A stretch of DNA of 64,000 nt from assembly GCA_020284085.1 (NCBI GenBank), contig JACEVL010000078.1, forward strand, positions 1,655,001 to 1,719,000, written 5' to 3'. The DNA is from Aporrectodea caliginosa (lineage: Eukaryota > Annelida > Clitellata > Crassiclitellata > Lumbricidae). The notes under the pieces are model-generated. The model made no database searches. It saw only the letters and a program-made list of their open reading frames with translations, and was not told the origin of the DNA. The translations under genes were made by a program, and so were the position numbers. This document shows positions 11,727 through 20,689 of the stretch, piece after piece. The first letter of the stretch is position 1. The number at the start of each line of letters is the position of its first letter.

Positions 11727-13382
11727 TTACCAGAAGAACCTACTCAACTTTTGCATATACTGGAGCCTCATTATAACACACTTTATTATAAGGTGAATTC
11801 TAATATAAGATGGTAAGGGATTTTGATATCAAAATCTGTTCAGCTATAGAAAATAAACTTGTTCTAAAACAACTTTATTATAAGGCAGTTTTTTATATGG
11901 CTCACAAAGACAGAGTTAGAGTGAGTTTCTGGTATATAATTATTTAATTTGTGCTTATCATTTCCCAACTTCAGTAAGAACAATCTGAAGTTTTACTCAA
12001 TGTTAAAGACCCTCACAACCGTGGAAACCATTTAAAACAGCATTTGAACAAACTAACTTAGACCATCAGGCAGTCTATATCAAGTGTCAAGATAACTAAT
12101 AATAATAATAATAATATCTTTTCTTTAATTTAGCGCCTGACAAACGCACTGCGCTGTACATTTACATGTTATGCAATTGAAACAATCTTAACTAGTTAAC
12201 TACTAACAGAACAGACAGCTTGTAATACACGGCGCTAATAGCAGCCTACAAAGCAAATCCGCCCTAACGGGGCTCGAACTCGGTACCTCTCGCACTCTTC
12301 GCCAGATGTTATCCAACGCGCCACCGGACCCCCCAGCGGATTGTCCGTTAAGGATACGAAGGAAGAATTCACTCAAATGCAGAGAACACGAAGGAAGGGT
12401 TTCGCCAAAATTAATGTAATGTTGGACTTTCAATTTGGCAAGTAATTTAAGTACAGCCTGTGTCTTAAACACCAACTTCAATCAGACAGTAGGCAGTCTG
12501 TTATGGAAGTTCTAGGACTGTTCATCAAAGTCCTTTTCATCAAGGGACTGTTTATCATGAGAACATTTATCGTTTTAGCGTTCTTTATTATGTACTCATT
12601 ATAGCATATCGCTTCACCGTTTCATATATGAGACATTTTAATACCAATGTCCATGACAAATTTGGCTCTTCATTATGTCTATTTGTGACTGCTTGCTTCT
12701 GAAACTTAAGCACCAGTCCTTTTTTATTTTTCATCAACCCTATTTTTGCCGCCCCTGCGCAAGTACCGCCCGGGGCGACTCGCCCCCTCTCTGCCACCCC
12801 TTCGGTACGCCACTGTCTAGCACTGATAAATCTAGACGTTAAATATCCTGCTGGGTCTTTAATATTTGGTAGAAAATTGATAGTATCCTTACCTCAGTTT
12901 AGCATGCAAGAAAATGACTCGATGTAAATCATATCGGCAGTTTGTATGCATTATTACTGTGAATAATTTGTTTTTACCGACATATTTCTCAGAAGGCATA
13001 ACCTCATCTAGTCATCTTGCTATACTATACCTTAGCTAACATTCGGCTACTTTATTCTTACCTTATCGAAGCTTACCTTACCCTACTTAACATTATCTTA
13101 TTTTAACTTATATAATATTACGTTATAGAACATTTCCTTACTTTACCTAACATTAACGCCTTATGCCTAGGGTTTGTTCATATGCGTTTTATTGCAGCCT
13201 TTGGACTGTCCTTTTCAGCCGGGGTTGGGCCGAGAGCGCTCCTGAGTAGTAACCTTGATGGGGCGCTATATAAATCTCCGTAATGAATGAATGAGTGAAC
13301 ATAATTATTCCTCCTGACCTGCTGCTGGCTTATTTGCAGAGACACTTTCTGCCTGGCTGGGAGTTGGTGGCTCAGCCATCAT
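392..13382 (-). CDS. CARD-CARD-WASP-like gene (gene 1), 5' part, seven exons, runs off left edge
   Basis: Exons in transcript order are 13319-13382, 10652-10933, 6915-7226, 5703-5810, 5027-5138, 4531-4576 and 392-584. They join in one open frame of 372 codons plus one base (phases 1,1,1,1,2,0,1), every junction being AG/GT. Predicted order: N-terminal leader (about residues 1-21), CARD-like domain 1 (22-115), CARD-like domain 2 (116-219), proline-rich linker (220-255), CRIB (about 278-308), GBD (308-350), polyproline start. WASP proteins normally begin with a WH1/EVH1 domain; here two CARDs take its place. By family knowledge, GTP-Cdc42/Rac binds CRIB and releases the C-terminal VCA module to activate Arp2/3, while CARDs make homotypic contacts in apoptosis and innate immune complexes. 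The VCA exons should lie left of position 1 because gene 2 has them just after the homologous GBD exon. The domain reading is strong; the coupling of CARD signalling to actin is inference. Confidence 0.8.
1120..1285. repeat. Minisatellite, units near 22-28 bp
   Basis: Six or seven imperfect copies of a unit like GGCCATTTNGGCTCTTTT lie in tandem within the gene 1 intron between GBD exon and micro-exon. The rest of 585-1120 is AT-rich intron with no gene seen. Confidence 0.75.
1650..1765. repeat. AT/ACAT-rich microsatellite
   Basis: Alternating atatac, acatac and atatat runs in the gene 1 intron. The preceding 1286-1649 is AT-rich with nothing recognisable. Confidence 0.7.
1804..2993 (-). mobile_element. 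Tc1/mariner-type DNA transposon, defective
   Basis: Inverted repeats of nearly 200 bp begin gggtgactcgataggtcgtg and end in the complementary sequence, flanked by TA on both sides as expected for Tc1/mariner. The interior codes on the minus strand, across frameshifts (2662 down to about 2006), for a helix-turn-helix region (GRSKSWISKWAKRY) and a DDE segment with LRVMFSDESPFKL and VKFSPSVLVWEA followed by LGLTKLHIIP. The C-terminal catalytic part is missing, so it is dead but perhaps mobilisable in trans. Confidence 0.85.
3330..3880 (+). mobile_element. LINE 3' fragment (CR1/L2-like)
   Basis: The sequence encodes remnants of the post-RT region (LNAAPRLIPQL, HLHWLPLTARIQLKVL) and ends with gagaggcgctttataaat plus an atacaatacaat tail. 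It is 5' truncated and frameshifted. It sits in a gene 1 intron in antisense orientation. The stretch 2994-3330 is intron with nothing clear. Confidence 0.7.
3884..4440 (+). mobile_element. LINE 3' fragment (CR1/L2-like), second copy
   Basis: An open 135-codon stretch (3967-4374) encodes the C-terminal part of a non-LTR retrotransposon polyprotein: VLRAAARLIGG, DVLHWLPLPQRISF, APAYLQEL, HRAFSVVGPSIWNGLPL, LKTILFSRG. It ends with gggagcgcttctgagtag, a ggggcgctatatt tail and (TTGA)n. It is inserted directly behind the previous fragment and about 90 bp from micro-exon 6. Confidence 0.8.
4531..4576 (-). CDS. Gene 1 exon 6: 46-base micro-exon, second half of CRIB
   Basis: Acceptor cttttgtag and donor GTAAGA. 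After completing an Arg codon it encodes HVEHVGWDAEKGAYD. This is the CRIB core H-x-x-H-V-G-W-D, split from the preceding I-S-x-x-D-I-G at the same place as in vertebrate WASP genes. It starts in phase 2 and ends in phase 0, exactly what the flanking exons need. It is too short for an ORF scan and was found by looking for the HVGW codons between the flanking exons. Confidence 0.88.
4765..4975 (+). mobile_element. LINE 3' tail fragment
   Basis: Ends with gagtggcgctatataaatta and an aatacaatacaat tail, the same family signature as at 3880. Short and non-coding, in the intron between CRIB exons of gene 1. Confidence 0.6.
5027..5138 (-). CDS. Gene 1 exon 5: basic region and first half of CRIB
   Basis: Acceptor tttctttag (phase 1) and donor AG|GTGAGC (phase 2). 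It encodes a lysine-rich stretch then KISKDDIGTQTEF. This matches the WASP pattern KKISKADIGxPxxF: basic residues for PIP2 contact and the start of the CRIB motif (I-S-x-x-D-I-G). All core residues are intact. Confidence 0.85.
5139..5702. other. Gene 1 intron, duplicated in gene 2
   Basis: No exon seen. The stretch about 5316-5700 matches 31670-31800 and 33240-33620, including the run up to the proline-rich exon, so introns were copied together with exons. Confidence 0.65.
5703..5810 (-). CDS. Gene 1 exon 4: proline-rich linker
   Basis: Phase 1-1 exon with acceptor taattag and donor C|GTAAGC. It encodes NRPPSPPKVRTGPDPPPP followed by AVVSQT. Such polyproline tracts in WASP proteins bind profilin and SH3 domains. 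Here the tract precedes the CRIB, whereas in vertebrate WASP the main proline-rich region follows the GBD. It is clearly homologous to the gene 2 exon at 33629-33778 (RTGP.PPPP.VVSQ). Confidence 0.7.
6124..6892 (+). mobile_element. LINE endonuclease-domain relic
   Basis: An open frame gives an apurinic-type endonuclease N-terminus: LSIMHINCRSLANKITDIQS, VLAVTETWLSKAE, GRGGGVGIFV. After a frameshift near 6630 it continues in another frame with LFLAGDHNLDLPK and ITPDTATFIDNIGYNNAI. No RT follows. Likely a 3'-truncated or recombined non-LTR element in the gene 1 intron between CARD 2 and the proline exon. Confidence 0.75.
6915..7226 (-). CDS. Gene 1 exon 3: CARD-like domain 2
   Basis: The acceptor is ttatggtag and the donor is G|GTAGGT, phase 1-1, with 103 codons. 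Key stretches are ILDANQEALVDLLDF, DEIVSMLYTFRVLNRRQREF, ATVLLDILCRSSLSDYWKMI and CLSFTNQQPASKIL. The LLDIL-R-x5-Y-x-x-[FM]I-x-CL-x-x-T-x-Q run is characteristic of CARD helices 4-6. The domain is only about as similar to CARD 1 as distant CARDs are, so the pair looks old rather than freshly duplicated. A LINE endonuclease relic ends about 20 bp downstream of the donor. Confidence 0.8.
7540..9832 (-). mobile_element. CR1/L2-like LINE, 5' truncated, internally deleted
   Basis: Read from 9825 downward: end of the endonuclease (LVLTGDLNLHLED, LGGWLDVIVTRDD), a linker and RT start (9542-8580: PSSPWFDAECRKLRRH, PVLKRDGLDQSDPANYRPIA), then RT with GSVLGPLLYLLYIADV and the FADD catalytic box (8535-8152), then a C-terminal region (VLRSAARLIGRLP, AFSVVGPSIWNDLP) and 3' tail. 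RT blocks between 8580 and 8535 are missing and frames shift, so it is inactive. It lies in the intron between the two CARD exons, ends in (TTGA/TTCA)n at about 7480-7540, and is in sense with gene 1. Confidence 0.85.
9832..10195. repeat. Minisatellite of about 24-33 bp units
   Basis: About a dozen imperfect copies of a unit like GATGACATTGGTCACTATAG plus GTTGTAA are arrayed in tandem, directly at the truncated 5' end of the LINE. In one frame it gives SDQCHxxxY repeats, which I take as chance. Confidence 0.85.
10255..10405. repeat. Short direct/inverted repeats of CTAATCGATTAG
   Basis: Several overlapping copies of the palindrome ctaatcgattag and derivatives within 150 bp, AT-rich, in the intron between CARD exons. 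Confidence 0.6.
10652..10933 (-). CDS. Gene 1 exon 2: CARD-like death-fold domain 1
   Basis: The acceptor is tttcag and the donor is G|GTTGGT, both phase 1; the exon has 93 codons plus split codons. The protein is alpha-helical with a death-fold pattern: LVERMNPDFGILDKLL, then ALSREVIEEVRKL, then a C-terminal block NSRLLEFVTKNEKLTELF followed by HALKDTHQEHLVNYV. The last block matches the CARD helix 5-6 signature (FxxALxxTxQEHL). One exon per CARD with phase 1-1 borders is the classic shuffling-compatible layout. It could be another death-fold subfamily, but CARD fits best. Confidence 0.75.
11150..11282. repeat. (ATT)n microsatellite
   Basis: Long uninterrupted att runs; any polyisoleucine frame through it is an artefact. 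The stretch 11283-11595 holds nothing recognisable. Confidence 0.95.
11600..11725. repeat. (AC)n-(AT)n microsatellite
   Basis: Compound acacac followed by atatat. Sequence 11726-12090 is AT-rich intron with no gene seen. Confidence 0.95.
12095..12336 (-). mobile_element. tRNA-derived SINE
   Basis: Read on the minus strand, it starts with a tRNA-like head: A-box GGCGCGTTGGATAAC and B-box GGTACCGAGTTCGAGCCCCG. A body with GCTGCTATTAGCGCCGTGTA follows, and the tail ends in an aat simple repeat at the low-coordinate side. The same family occurs at 40957 (+) and as a tail fragment at 16540. Confidence 0.8.
13195..13290 (+). mobile_element. LINE 3' tail
   Basis: Contains gagagcgctcctgagtag, ggggcgctatataaat and an aatgaatga tail. 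It ends about 30 bp downstream of the gene 1 exon 1 donor, in antisense. The region 12340-13194 contains only a possible hAT-type end (gtacgccactg near 12810) and otherwise nothing clear. Confidence 0.7.
13319..13382 (-). CDS. Gene 1 first coding exon, start Met
   Basis: Two adjacent in-frame ATGs (13382 and 13379) are preceded two codons upstream by an in-frame TGA, so translation should begin here. The exon encodes a short Pro/Ser/Ala-rich leader (MMAEPPTPSQAESVS...) and ends in phase 1 at a GTCAGG donor. The split codon becomes Val at the next exon. The leader has no signal peptide or membrane segment, which fits a cytosolic protein. An 88 bp stretch covering the ATGs and upstream leader is repeated at about 16648-16735. 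Confidence 0.65.
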
Positions 13383-14984
13383 TCTTCACAATTTAATTCC
13401 AGTCTGTCAAAATGTGAAACTCCAATAATTCAAAGCAGCCAAAACATTCAGAAAGACATCAACGGAAAATTTGTAAAAGCTTAAAAATCGGATTAATATA
13501 TACCAGTGACTTATGTATAACACGCTGCATTCAAATCAAAAATCTGATATAACACTGCTGTGCAGGGCTTATTCTAAGGAATTTTATTAACTGCACATGA
13601 GGGCCGAATTGGGAGGTCTGGGCAGTGGCGTAACTAGGGGTTCGTGTGCGCAGTGTTTAATCTACTCCCCTTGCTTGCTGTCGGGGGGGGGTAATCCCAC
13701 ATATTTGAAAAGTTGACAACTGGGCAATTTTCTCGAGGGGGGTAGTCACAAGAGTTTTCCAAGACTTTTCGAGGGGGTAGTAACGATACTTTAACAAGCA
13801 AGAATTTTTCGAAGGGGGTAGTAACGACAGTTTCCAGCAAAATATTTGTTTCTTAGTTCCACCAACATTTTTCATGACATTTTTCATGACTTTTGTTTAT
13901 TTCCCGTCTTTTTTCTTTTTTTACAGAAGAAAATTCTCGGAAACCTCTCATTTAATTTAAGTAACTATTCGTGCCTCATTTCTTTCACACAAATTGTCAC
14001 TGGATATGGGGACTGTTGGTTTATACAATTAGGTCTACAAAAAATAACTGCACAAAATCTGATTTTTAACTGCACAAATTTCTTTCCCAACTGCACACTT
14101 TGTGTCTGGCTGCACATTAGAATAAGCCCTAGCTGCTGCTGTGCATAGATCCCAAATTCAATAAACGCATAGAAAATAAACTCGTCAAAATGCAACCTCG
14201 TTATAAGGTGGTTCAAACGACAACTCTAACAATTTCCTGGTGTATGCATTTACATAATATACAGTATATGAATATTTATATAGCACATTCAGAACAGTTC
14301 AAATCAGTGCTTTTTTCTAGAAAAAAAGGTTCCGGAACTCAACAAATTCAGAACAGTTATTAGTGGCATATTTGATGGTAATATTTCTATTTCATCATAA
14401 TATCAATATCAATAAATACTGAAAGCACTTAGATTAAATAAAGATATCTAAATAATTTACAAAAATTTTAATGAAAAATTTAAATTAGCTAAATTATTTT
14501 TTAATAGCTGAAAAAAGGTCCCGGAACGGCGTTCCGGACAGTTCCGGCTGAAAAGAAGCACTGGTTCAAATTATAATGACAAAGGAAGATAGGCCTACTG
14601 CCCAATTGCTGTGCGTGCAGATGCATCACACAATGTCATAGTTCAAGAATTACACATAATCATATAATAATGAATATGTCTTAAATACCATCACGTAGAG
14701 CTGCTTCCGCAACTGCTTCTTTTGGTGGCCTTTAGAGAAAGTCACTGCTAAGAATGAAACCACAATAAAACATACAGTAAACATAGGAACGTTTATTAAT
14801 TTTGCTTGAACTTCAATCGTTTATCATATACACAATTAATTCCTCAAATACATGACATGAATGGACATGATATTGTTGCCTTTTAATTGTTTTCCTGTGG
14901 TGGATTCATCTAGATGAAATAATCGTAATTGTAGTCGTAAATTCAAACTTTCTAAAGCATCACTTGAAAGCTAAACCCAGGGTG
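13383..14984. other. Region upstream of gene 1
   Basis: Contains the gene 1 leader, a hAT-like end (cagtggcgtaactagggg at 13624) and a triplicated GGGGGTAGT-A-CGA motif at 13735-13830. A possible extra exon lies near 14693-14736 on the minus strand (acceptor tctctaaag, donor G|GTATTT) encoding PPKEAVAEAALRD in phase 1. Whether that belongs to an upstream promoter form of gene 1 cannot be told. Confidence 0.3.
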
Positions 14985-15464
14985 GGGGTCATCCATTTAG
15001 TACGTACCCATCGAGGGAGAGGGGTGGTAACCCAAATGCGTCTGATTGCGTATGCTTGCGTACGCATAGGAGGGGGGTAAACTTCGTAAACTTCGATAAT
15101 ACTGTTTATATTGGCCTTCCTTCAAATTAATGAGTGTCTATATTGGCCTTCCTTCAAATGAGTCACAGTTCAGCGATCAGGCAATTAATAGAGCTAAGTA
15201 GGGCTGTGGGAAAGGACCACACACTTGTATGACCGTTACCTCTGACTGCTATTAACTGTCTTGCAGCTGTGCACTGAGTCCAGACAGTTTGGCCGCCTGC
15301 CCTATTCAGTTAGGATACAGTCGGGATATAGACCGTTCTATAGGATTGGGGGGGGTGCGTGTCAAGCGTACGTCCGCAGATGGGGGGGGGGGGTGCTAAA
15401 AGTACGCTTGCGTATGGGGAGGAGGGAGGGGTCAATTTTGCGTACGTACTAAATGGAGGGCCCC
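14985..15464. mobile_element. Non-autonomous DNA transposon (MITE) with GGGG termini
   Basis: The left end ggggtcatccatttagtacg and the right end, whose complement is ggggccctccatttagtacg, form an inverted repeat of about 25 bp. Internal sequence is rich in gcgtacgc and poly-G tracts and has no transposase. Clear target duplications were not found. Confidence 0.6.
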
Positions 15465-15559
15465 GTACCAGCTGTTAAGAATGAAACTTATAATTATTAT
15501 GCTTATTCGTGTGCGCTGTGTCGAGCTAAAAGGCTTAGACCGTTAGATTGTATCCAAAG

Positions 15560-15775
15560 ACAGATAGATGTACAGAGAGACAGACATTTCAGACAGACAG
15601 ACGGACAGACATAGAGACAGCCATACAAACGGACAGATAGAGAGACGGGTAGAGAAAAGCAGAGAGAGACCGTCGGACGAACAGATTGAGAGAACAGAGA
15701 GAGAGAGAGAGATAGACAGACAGACAGAGACAGACAGACAGACAGACAGACAGAGAGAGTGAGAGAGAGAGACAA
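15560..15775. repeat. (GACA)n/(GAGA)n microsatellite
   Basis: Imperfect gaca and gaga runs that give Ser/Leu/Cys or Asp/Arg/Glu-rich spurious frames on both strands. The following 15790-16380 shows no gene, but 16130-16380 resembles 34100-34360. Confidence 0.9.
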
Positions 15776-16381
15776 AGAGACATAGATAACTGGTCACCCT
15801 AATATGCCTAGTCTATATAACGCACGGAAACGGAAATGTTTACGGAAAAGGAATTATGTTCGTGCAGCCAGGTTTACCCCGTCAACAACACACAATTGCG
15901 CCACCAGAACACTGTCTTGTGTCAAAGCACATGCAAAGTGGCCTATTGCCAGAGTACTGTAACAGTTCAATTTTAAAATCAAATTTGTCAGTTTGTTTCG
16001 GTGTTCAAGTGGGTTTATTTTCCTGCAAAGTTGAATAAGGAAGCGACATCAACAAGTTTTCTTACACTGCATCGATTTCCAAATCAGTTGGAATAGAGTG
16101 TTATTTTCGTCGTTGTTCAGTAGTTGCAAATGTTGATTTTCTGCTCTCGACTTTCGCGAATTACCTGCCACTTTCTGATCAAATAAGTTCCCAATAGGAC
16201 ACGATAGAAGCAAATATTGCAACGAGAAATTTCATCAACGAACAATAATCCACCAACGACAAGATCTTTCGTCGCCACGGTCCACTGCCTCCAAGGATAC
16301 GCTCCACGACACTTGCACTTTCTCTTTCAACCATTAAGGTTCCGTTTTTGCGCCTCTTCCAATGACAAAATTGTCCATCTG

Positions 16382-16640
<259 letters not shown>

Positions 16641-16647
16641 ATACAGC

Positions 16648-16735
16648 CATCATTCTTCACAGTTTAATTCCAGCCTGTCAAAATGTGAAACTACAATAAT
16701 TCAAAGCAGCCAAAACATTCAGAAGGACATCAAGA
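16648..16735 (-). repeat. Duplicate of the gene 1 start-codon region
   Basis: This 88 bp stretch matches 13373-13463 with few mismatches and includes the two ATGs and leader of gene 1, but the coding sequence is replaced by SINE after the first codons. It is probably a duplication relic, or an alternative leader. Confidence 0.6.
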
Positions 16736-16739
16736 CTAT

Positions 16740-17000
16740 ACTGGGTATGCGATAATTTTCGCGGGTATCAGGCGGGAACTAAATGGGCCCTATTATATAG
16801 GTCCCATGTGGGAATATGAGTCAAGTAGGGGCTCCATATAGGCCCATCCTTAAATGGCCAACATATCAATTTTCCAAAGCTTGTCGCATAACCGCATTTG
16901 TTGGGCTCACGTATTGGAGCATAGTGGCACCATGCCCACTCGATATGGGTCTGTATGAGAAGTAAATCTGAAATGGAGCAAACAATATTTTCCTGGGGCG
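16740..17000. repeat. Dispersed repeat rich in gggccctatatagg
   Basis: Homologous to 34380-34600, with a weaker copy near 52690-52760. Together with 16070-16380 versus 34090-34360 this is either a segmental duplication between the flanks of genes 1 and 2 or an unclassified repeat. No coding sequence seen. Confidence 0.5.
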
Positions 17001-17851
17001 TAGCCAGGAGGGGATTTCGGATTTGAAGTTCTCGTGGGGATTTTCCATTGGAAATGGTCGTATTCTTCTACATTTTTAGTTTTTAATAACAGTAATGCAT
17101 TTATTTCCGGAGGGTGTTTGCTCGATCGTTGGTTATTCGTAAGACAAGATTCAAGGAAGGTTCATTTACATCACTTACTGACACTCTCTGACAACTGTTT
17201 CTGCTTCACTGGGTACAAGTGATGGACAGCTGGTTAAAGCAGCTAAATGCAAATTAATGCATAAGGTGGAGCGTATTGTTAAAGAAGTTGACTTGAAAAA
17301 TGCTCTTCAAAATTCAATTTAAATTTGTTGATCGATGGAAGGCGTTCATTCAAATGATGGGTACGATGTCTAGCTGAGCCAAGTACATTTTGTGCTCTAG
17401 CTCAGCAATTGTTGGGAACTCTTATTTCTCTTGGAAAATATTTAAAATGAGAGAATAGACTTCGTTTTTGACAGGTTTCCACAGGTTAGCATAAAAAATT
17501 GTGAGGGATCACGACTTGCAGCAATAGGGTTACAAATTGTGCAGATAACTCGTCCAGAACAAACAACACAGTTTAAAAAATTTCTATTAAGCGAAAGGAA
17601 TTCATTGAATTTGTCTCCTGTGAATGGAAAATGTGATAAAGAAATTATCGGATACATGGAATTACTTGTTTGTCACAGGAATTTGTGTGATAATTTCATT
17701 CTGTGAATGATGCTTCAGGTGTGGAAGAAGTCAAACAACTAACAAGTTATCACGATGAAGCTGATAGGCTACGAGACTCATTCTTCATACGAAACACGCT
17801 TCCCAGACAAGAAGCTGACTTTCGCGGGTACCTGCGGGCATGGGCGTCCAT

Positions 17852-18171
17852 CAGTGGCGTAACGAGGGAGGGCAGGGGGCGGCCGCCCCCGGGCGCAGAA
17901 CGAGGGGCGCAAAATTAGGTCTGAAAATGTGTTTTTGTTAAAGAAATCAGGTAAAAATAGAAAAATAGTTTAAAAAGGAAATTTTTTACGTGAGTCTTGG
18001 GGCGCGCGGGCAAAGGGGGCGCAAAATGAGATTTGACAAGTTTGTTGTTGAAAAAGCAGAGAAACAGACGGAAAAGAAAAAAAAAGGTCATCAGAAATTT
18101 TGGCCGAACTGAGAAAAAAATTTTCTGAAAATTCTTGCCCCCGGGCGCACGAACCCCTAGTTACGCCACTG
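17852..18171. mobile_element. hAT-type MITE with 8-bp target duplication
   Basis: The ends cagtggcgtaac and gttacgccactg are inverted repeats, flanked on both sides by gcgtccat (17844-17851 and 18172-18179), an 8-bp target duplication typical of hAT. The 320 bp interior repeats gggcgcaaaat-type motifs and has no transposase. Confidence 0.9.
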
Positions 18172-18579
18172 GCGTCCATCCTATGGGGGGAATGAAGCAG
18201 AGATCTTCATTGGCTTTTCAGGGGGAAGAAATTTTTTACATTAAACGTCTGCTCAGTTTTTTGTTTAAGAAATTAATCGATGTGTTTTCTCATTTGAAAA
18301 AGTGCTTTTCTTTGTTTAAAAATAATAAAATCATTGAGCTGTTCTCGGACCGAGCTCACGATTAGTCTTCAATTTCATAATTTTGGCGTATCGTACATGC
18401 ACCTACTCAAGCGATTAGACTTCGAGGTGATTGTAGGCTTGCATAGGCCTACCTTACAGAAAATGTTTTAGTTTACTGGTCCCTTTCAAGAATCTTGCTA
18501 TCAACCTCTGCTGACATGGCAGTTGCTGCTCAGCTGATGCGTCAGTGCAGTCAGAACCTGAAACTGCTCAGTCGACAAA

Positions 18580-19320
18580 GTAAATGAACATTCATGGCAG
18601 ACTAGTTACAGAAGCACAACGATTTGCAATGGTCTACGATGTTGATGTAAACTTTCCGGTTCATCGAGCAAGACGACCACCCAGGCATTATGACGAGAAA
18701 ACTGAGAAAAGGACAGTAAATGTGGTCCTCAGTAGCACAGACATCTTATTGGTGTTTACTATACAACACTGGATACGGTTGCTTGTCAACTAGAGGCAGT
18801 GACGGATCCAGAAAGTTTATGAGGGGCAAATGGGCGTCCGAAGGAAGATCGTCGAGGCGCGCAGCACCTCGACAATCTTACCAACAATTATAGTGGCCCG
18901 CAAGCCAAAAAAGGTTGGCCACCCCTGACCTAGATGATCCAGGCACAGGCACTGACGATGATGATGAACAAAACACAAAGCTGTCGACAGGACAATGGAT
19001 TGAAAGCAGTTATGTTAAGCCAGTACGTTTGATATGACAACTTTCAGACTATCCCAAGCTGATCACCAGCTTAAACAAAATCCTGGTCTACCTTGTGGTG
19101 ACCAGCTGCTCAGCTGAGTGAGGTATGAGTCGCATCCGCATTCCGCATTGTGAAAAATCGACTGAGATCAACCATGGTTGGTGACTGGTTTGCACCTCTG
19201 ACAGTATTAGCCTGTGCAGGAGACGCTACTCTAATAGTACTCTATCATTACTACTGGACGAAATTGTTGATCGCTTGGCTACGCACTCTGCTGCTCTGAA
19301 GAAGCACCTATTGTAATTTT
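18580..19320 (+). pseudogene. Possible hAT transposase relic
   Basis: Low-quality reading: ARRPPRHYDEKTEKR followed by a shifted frame resembling an L-D-T-V-x-x-Q-L block, then IRIPHCEKSTEINH and LDEIVDRLATHSAALKKHLL, reminiscent of the hAT C-terminal region. Stops and frameshifts are frequent. A hAT-like end (cagtgacggatccag) lies at 18800. Confidence 0.35.
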
Positions 19321-20154
19321 AGTACTTATGTTAGTACTGTCTGGCCGCTCTGGCAGTATGCCTCTGTCTGTGTACATGCCTTCATATTTTATAATGCATA
19401 ATGTTGCTTGATTAGTGAACTAAAAGTTAAAGAATGCAATAAGGAATTCAACAGTAAAATCGTGATTCAAATTTTGATAATCGAAATTTTCTCTTTCAAT
19501 CGCCTGGGGCGGTCGTCGTGGGGGGGCAATCTGATGACATGAGGGGGGAATGCTTCATAGGCGTAAGGGGGATGGACGCAATGTTACCAGCTTATCTCAA
19601 AGTTATGGGAATATAAAAAGCAAGAGCATCTTGGAAAATTTCGTTTGTAGTTTGTATGGACAGAAAAACTGTTACAGTGTAAACGAATCCAGATATATCA
19701 TTTTCATCCTGAAATGCAGAATTGATGCTGGATTGCCACCGAACCGAGACTGTTTGAAAAACATGTCCTTCGTGCTAACTTTCAGTGTGCAATTTATCGA
19801 CGCTCACTTCAACACACTAAGTCAACACCAAGTCCAGATGGAAATGGCTGGAAACTAGAAGCTGAAAACGAACTCTTTGTTAACTGGATGTATGATGTAC
19901 CAACTTCTGAGAACATTCTAAAGACTGCCTGTTGTTTCTGCAGAAAGACAGAATACGGTAAAACGTGTTCATGCAGGAACGCAGAGCTGGGATTTTCCCC
20001 AAGATCGTGGGGTTTTGTTGGTCGACTTCGGATCTGGGGATTTTACATAGCAATCTCGGGATTTTTCAAAGGTCTAAAGACTAGTTTTTACAGGACTTTC
20101 CAACCGTAGCAGCGAATCAGATGAGAAAAGACTCGGTCAGTGGCTCTGTCTGAA

Positions 20155-20310
20155 AGACGTTTATTATTATTAAGTAAGTAAGTATATTCTTTATTGAAAC
20201 CAATTGCATATCCCTCTCTGGTGTACATACATCTTAACAACAATCAACAGTTAATGTCAATACGAGTACAATATTATTACATTATTGTAACTTGTAAACA
20301 ATGCAATTTG
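20155..20310. repeat. Short simple repeat and retroposon tail
   Basis: ttattattaagtaagtaagt followed by ttctttattgaaacc, resembling a minus-strand retroposon 3' end. Confidence 0.45.
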
Positions 20311-20689
20311 TCAATTCAATGTTATGCTCCTTGTTTTCTTTGCCAGTTCTTAGCTTGGCATTTTTGTGAATAATTGTAATTGCTTAAACGCATTTCATAT
20401 TTCATCACAACTTTTACCTTTTCAGTAACTTCGGATTTTTGGGTACACTATTGGCCAGTATTGGGAGTTTTTTGGTAAAGATCTTGGGATTTGAGCAAAT
20501 CGAGAGTACCAGCACTTACAGCTGCAATGCACTGATCTCTGTGGATGCATAGACTGTGGCAATAATGTTGTCATTTGTACAGAAGAGAGCGTTGGAAATG
20601 ATGATTCTGAAAATGATCCAGAAGAGGAAAATTAAATATAAAGTTCAGTAGTAGTTATCAACACAAAGTGTTCTTCTTGTGGTTCTCTG

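Larger units (their letters stand above)
17430..20640 (+). pseudogene. Degenerate CXC-domain, transposon-associated gene
   Basis: Scattered frames read like one decayed protein. 17455-17760 gives DRFPQVSIKNCEGSRLAAI, TTQFKKFLLSERNSLNL and VKQLTSYHDEADRL; 19610-19860 gives SILENFVCSLYG and LPPNRDCLKNM; 19870-19990 gives NWMYDVPTSENILKTACCFC and KTCSCRNAELGF; 20517-20635 gives LQCTDLCGCIDCGNN then an acidic end. The paired Cys blocks separated by an insertion match the CXC (tesmin/TSO1-like) pattern of a protein family I recall as repetitive in aquatic invertebrates. It carries many stops and is interrupted by a hAT MITE at 17852-18171 and probably other insertions. Confidence 0.5.

Noticed and set aside
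15503..15797. Ser/Leu/Cys-rich ORFs on both strands
   Set aside because: All come from the GACA/GAGA microsatellite.
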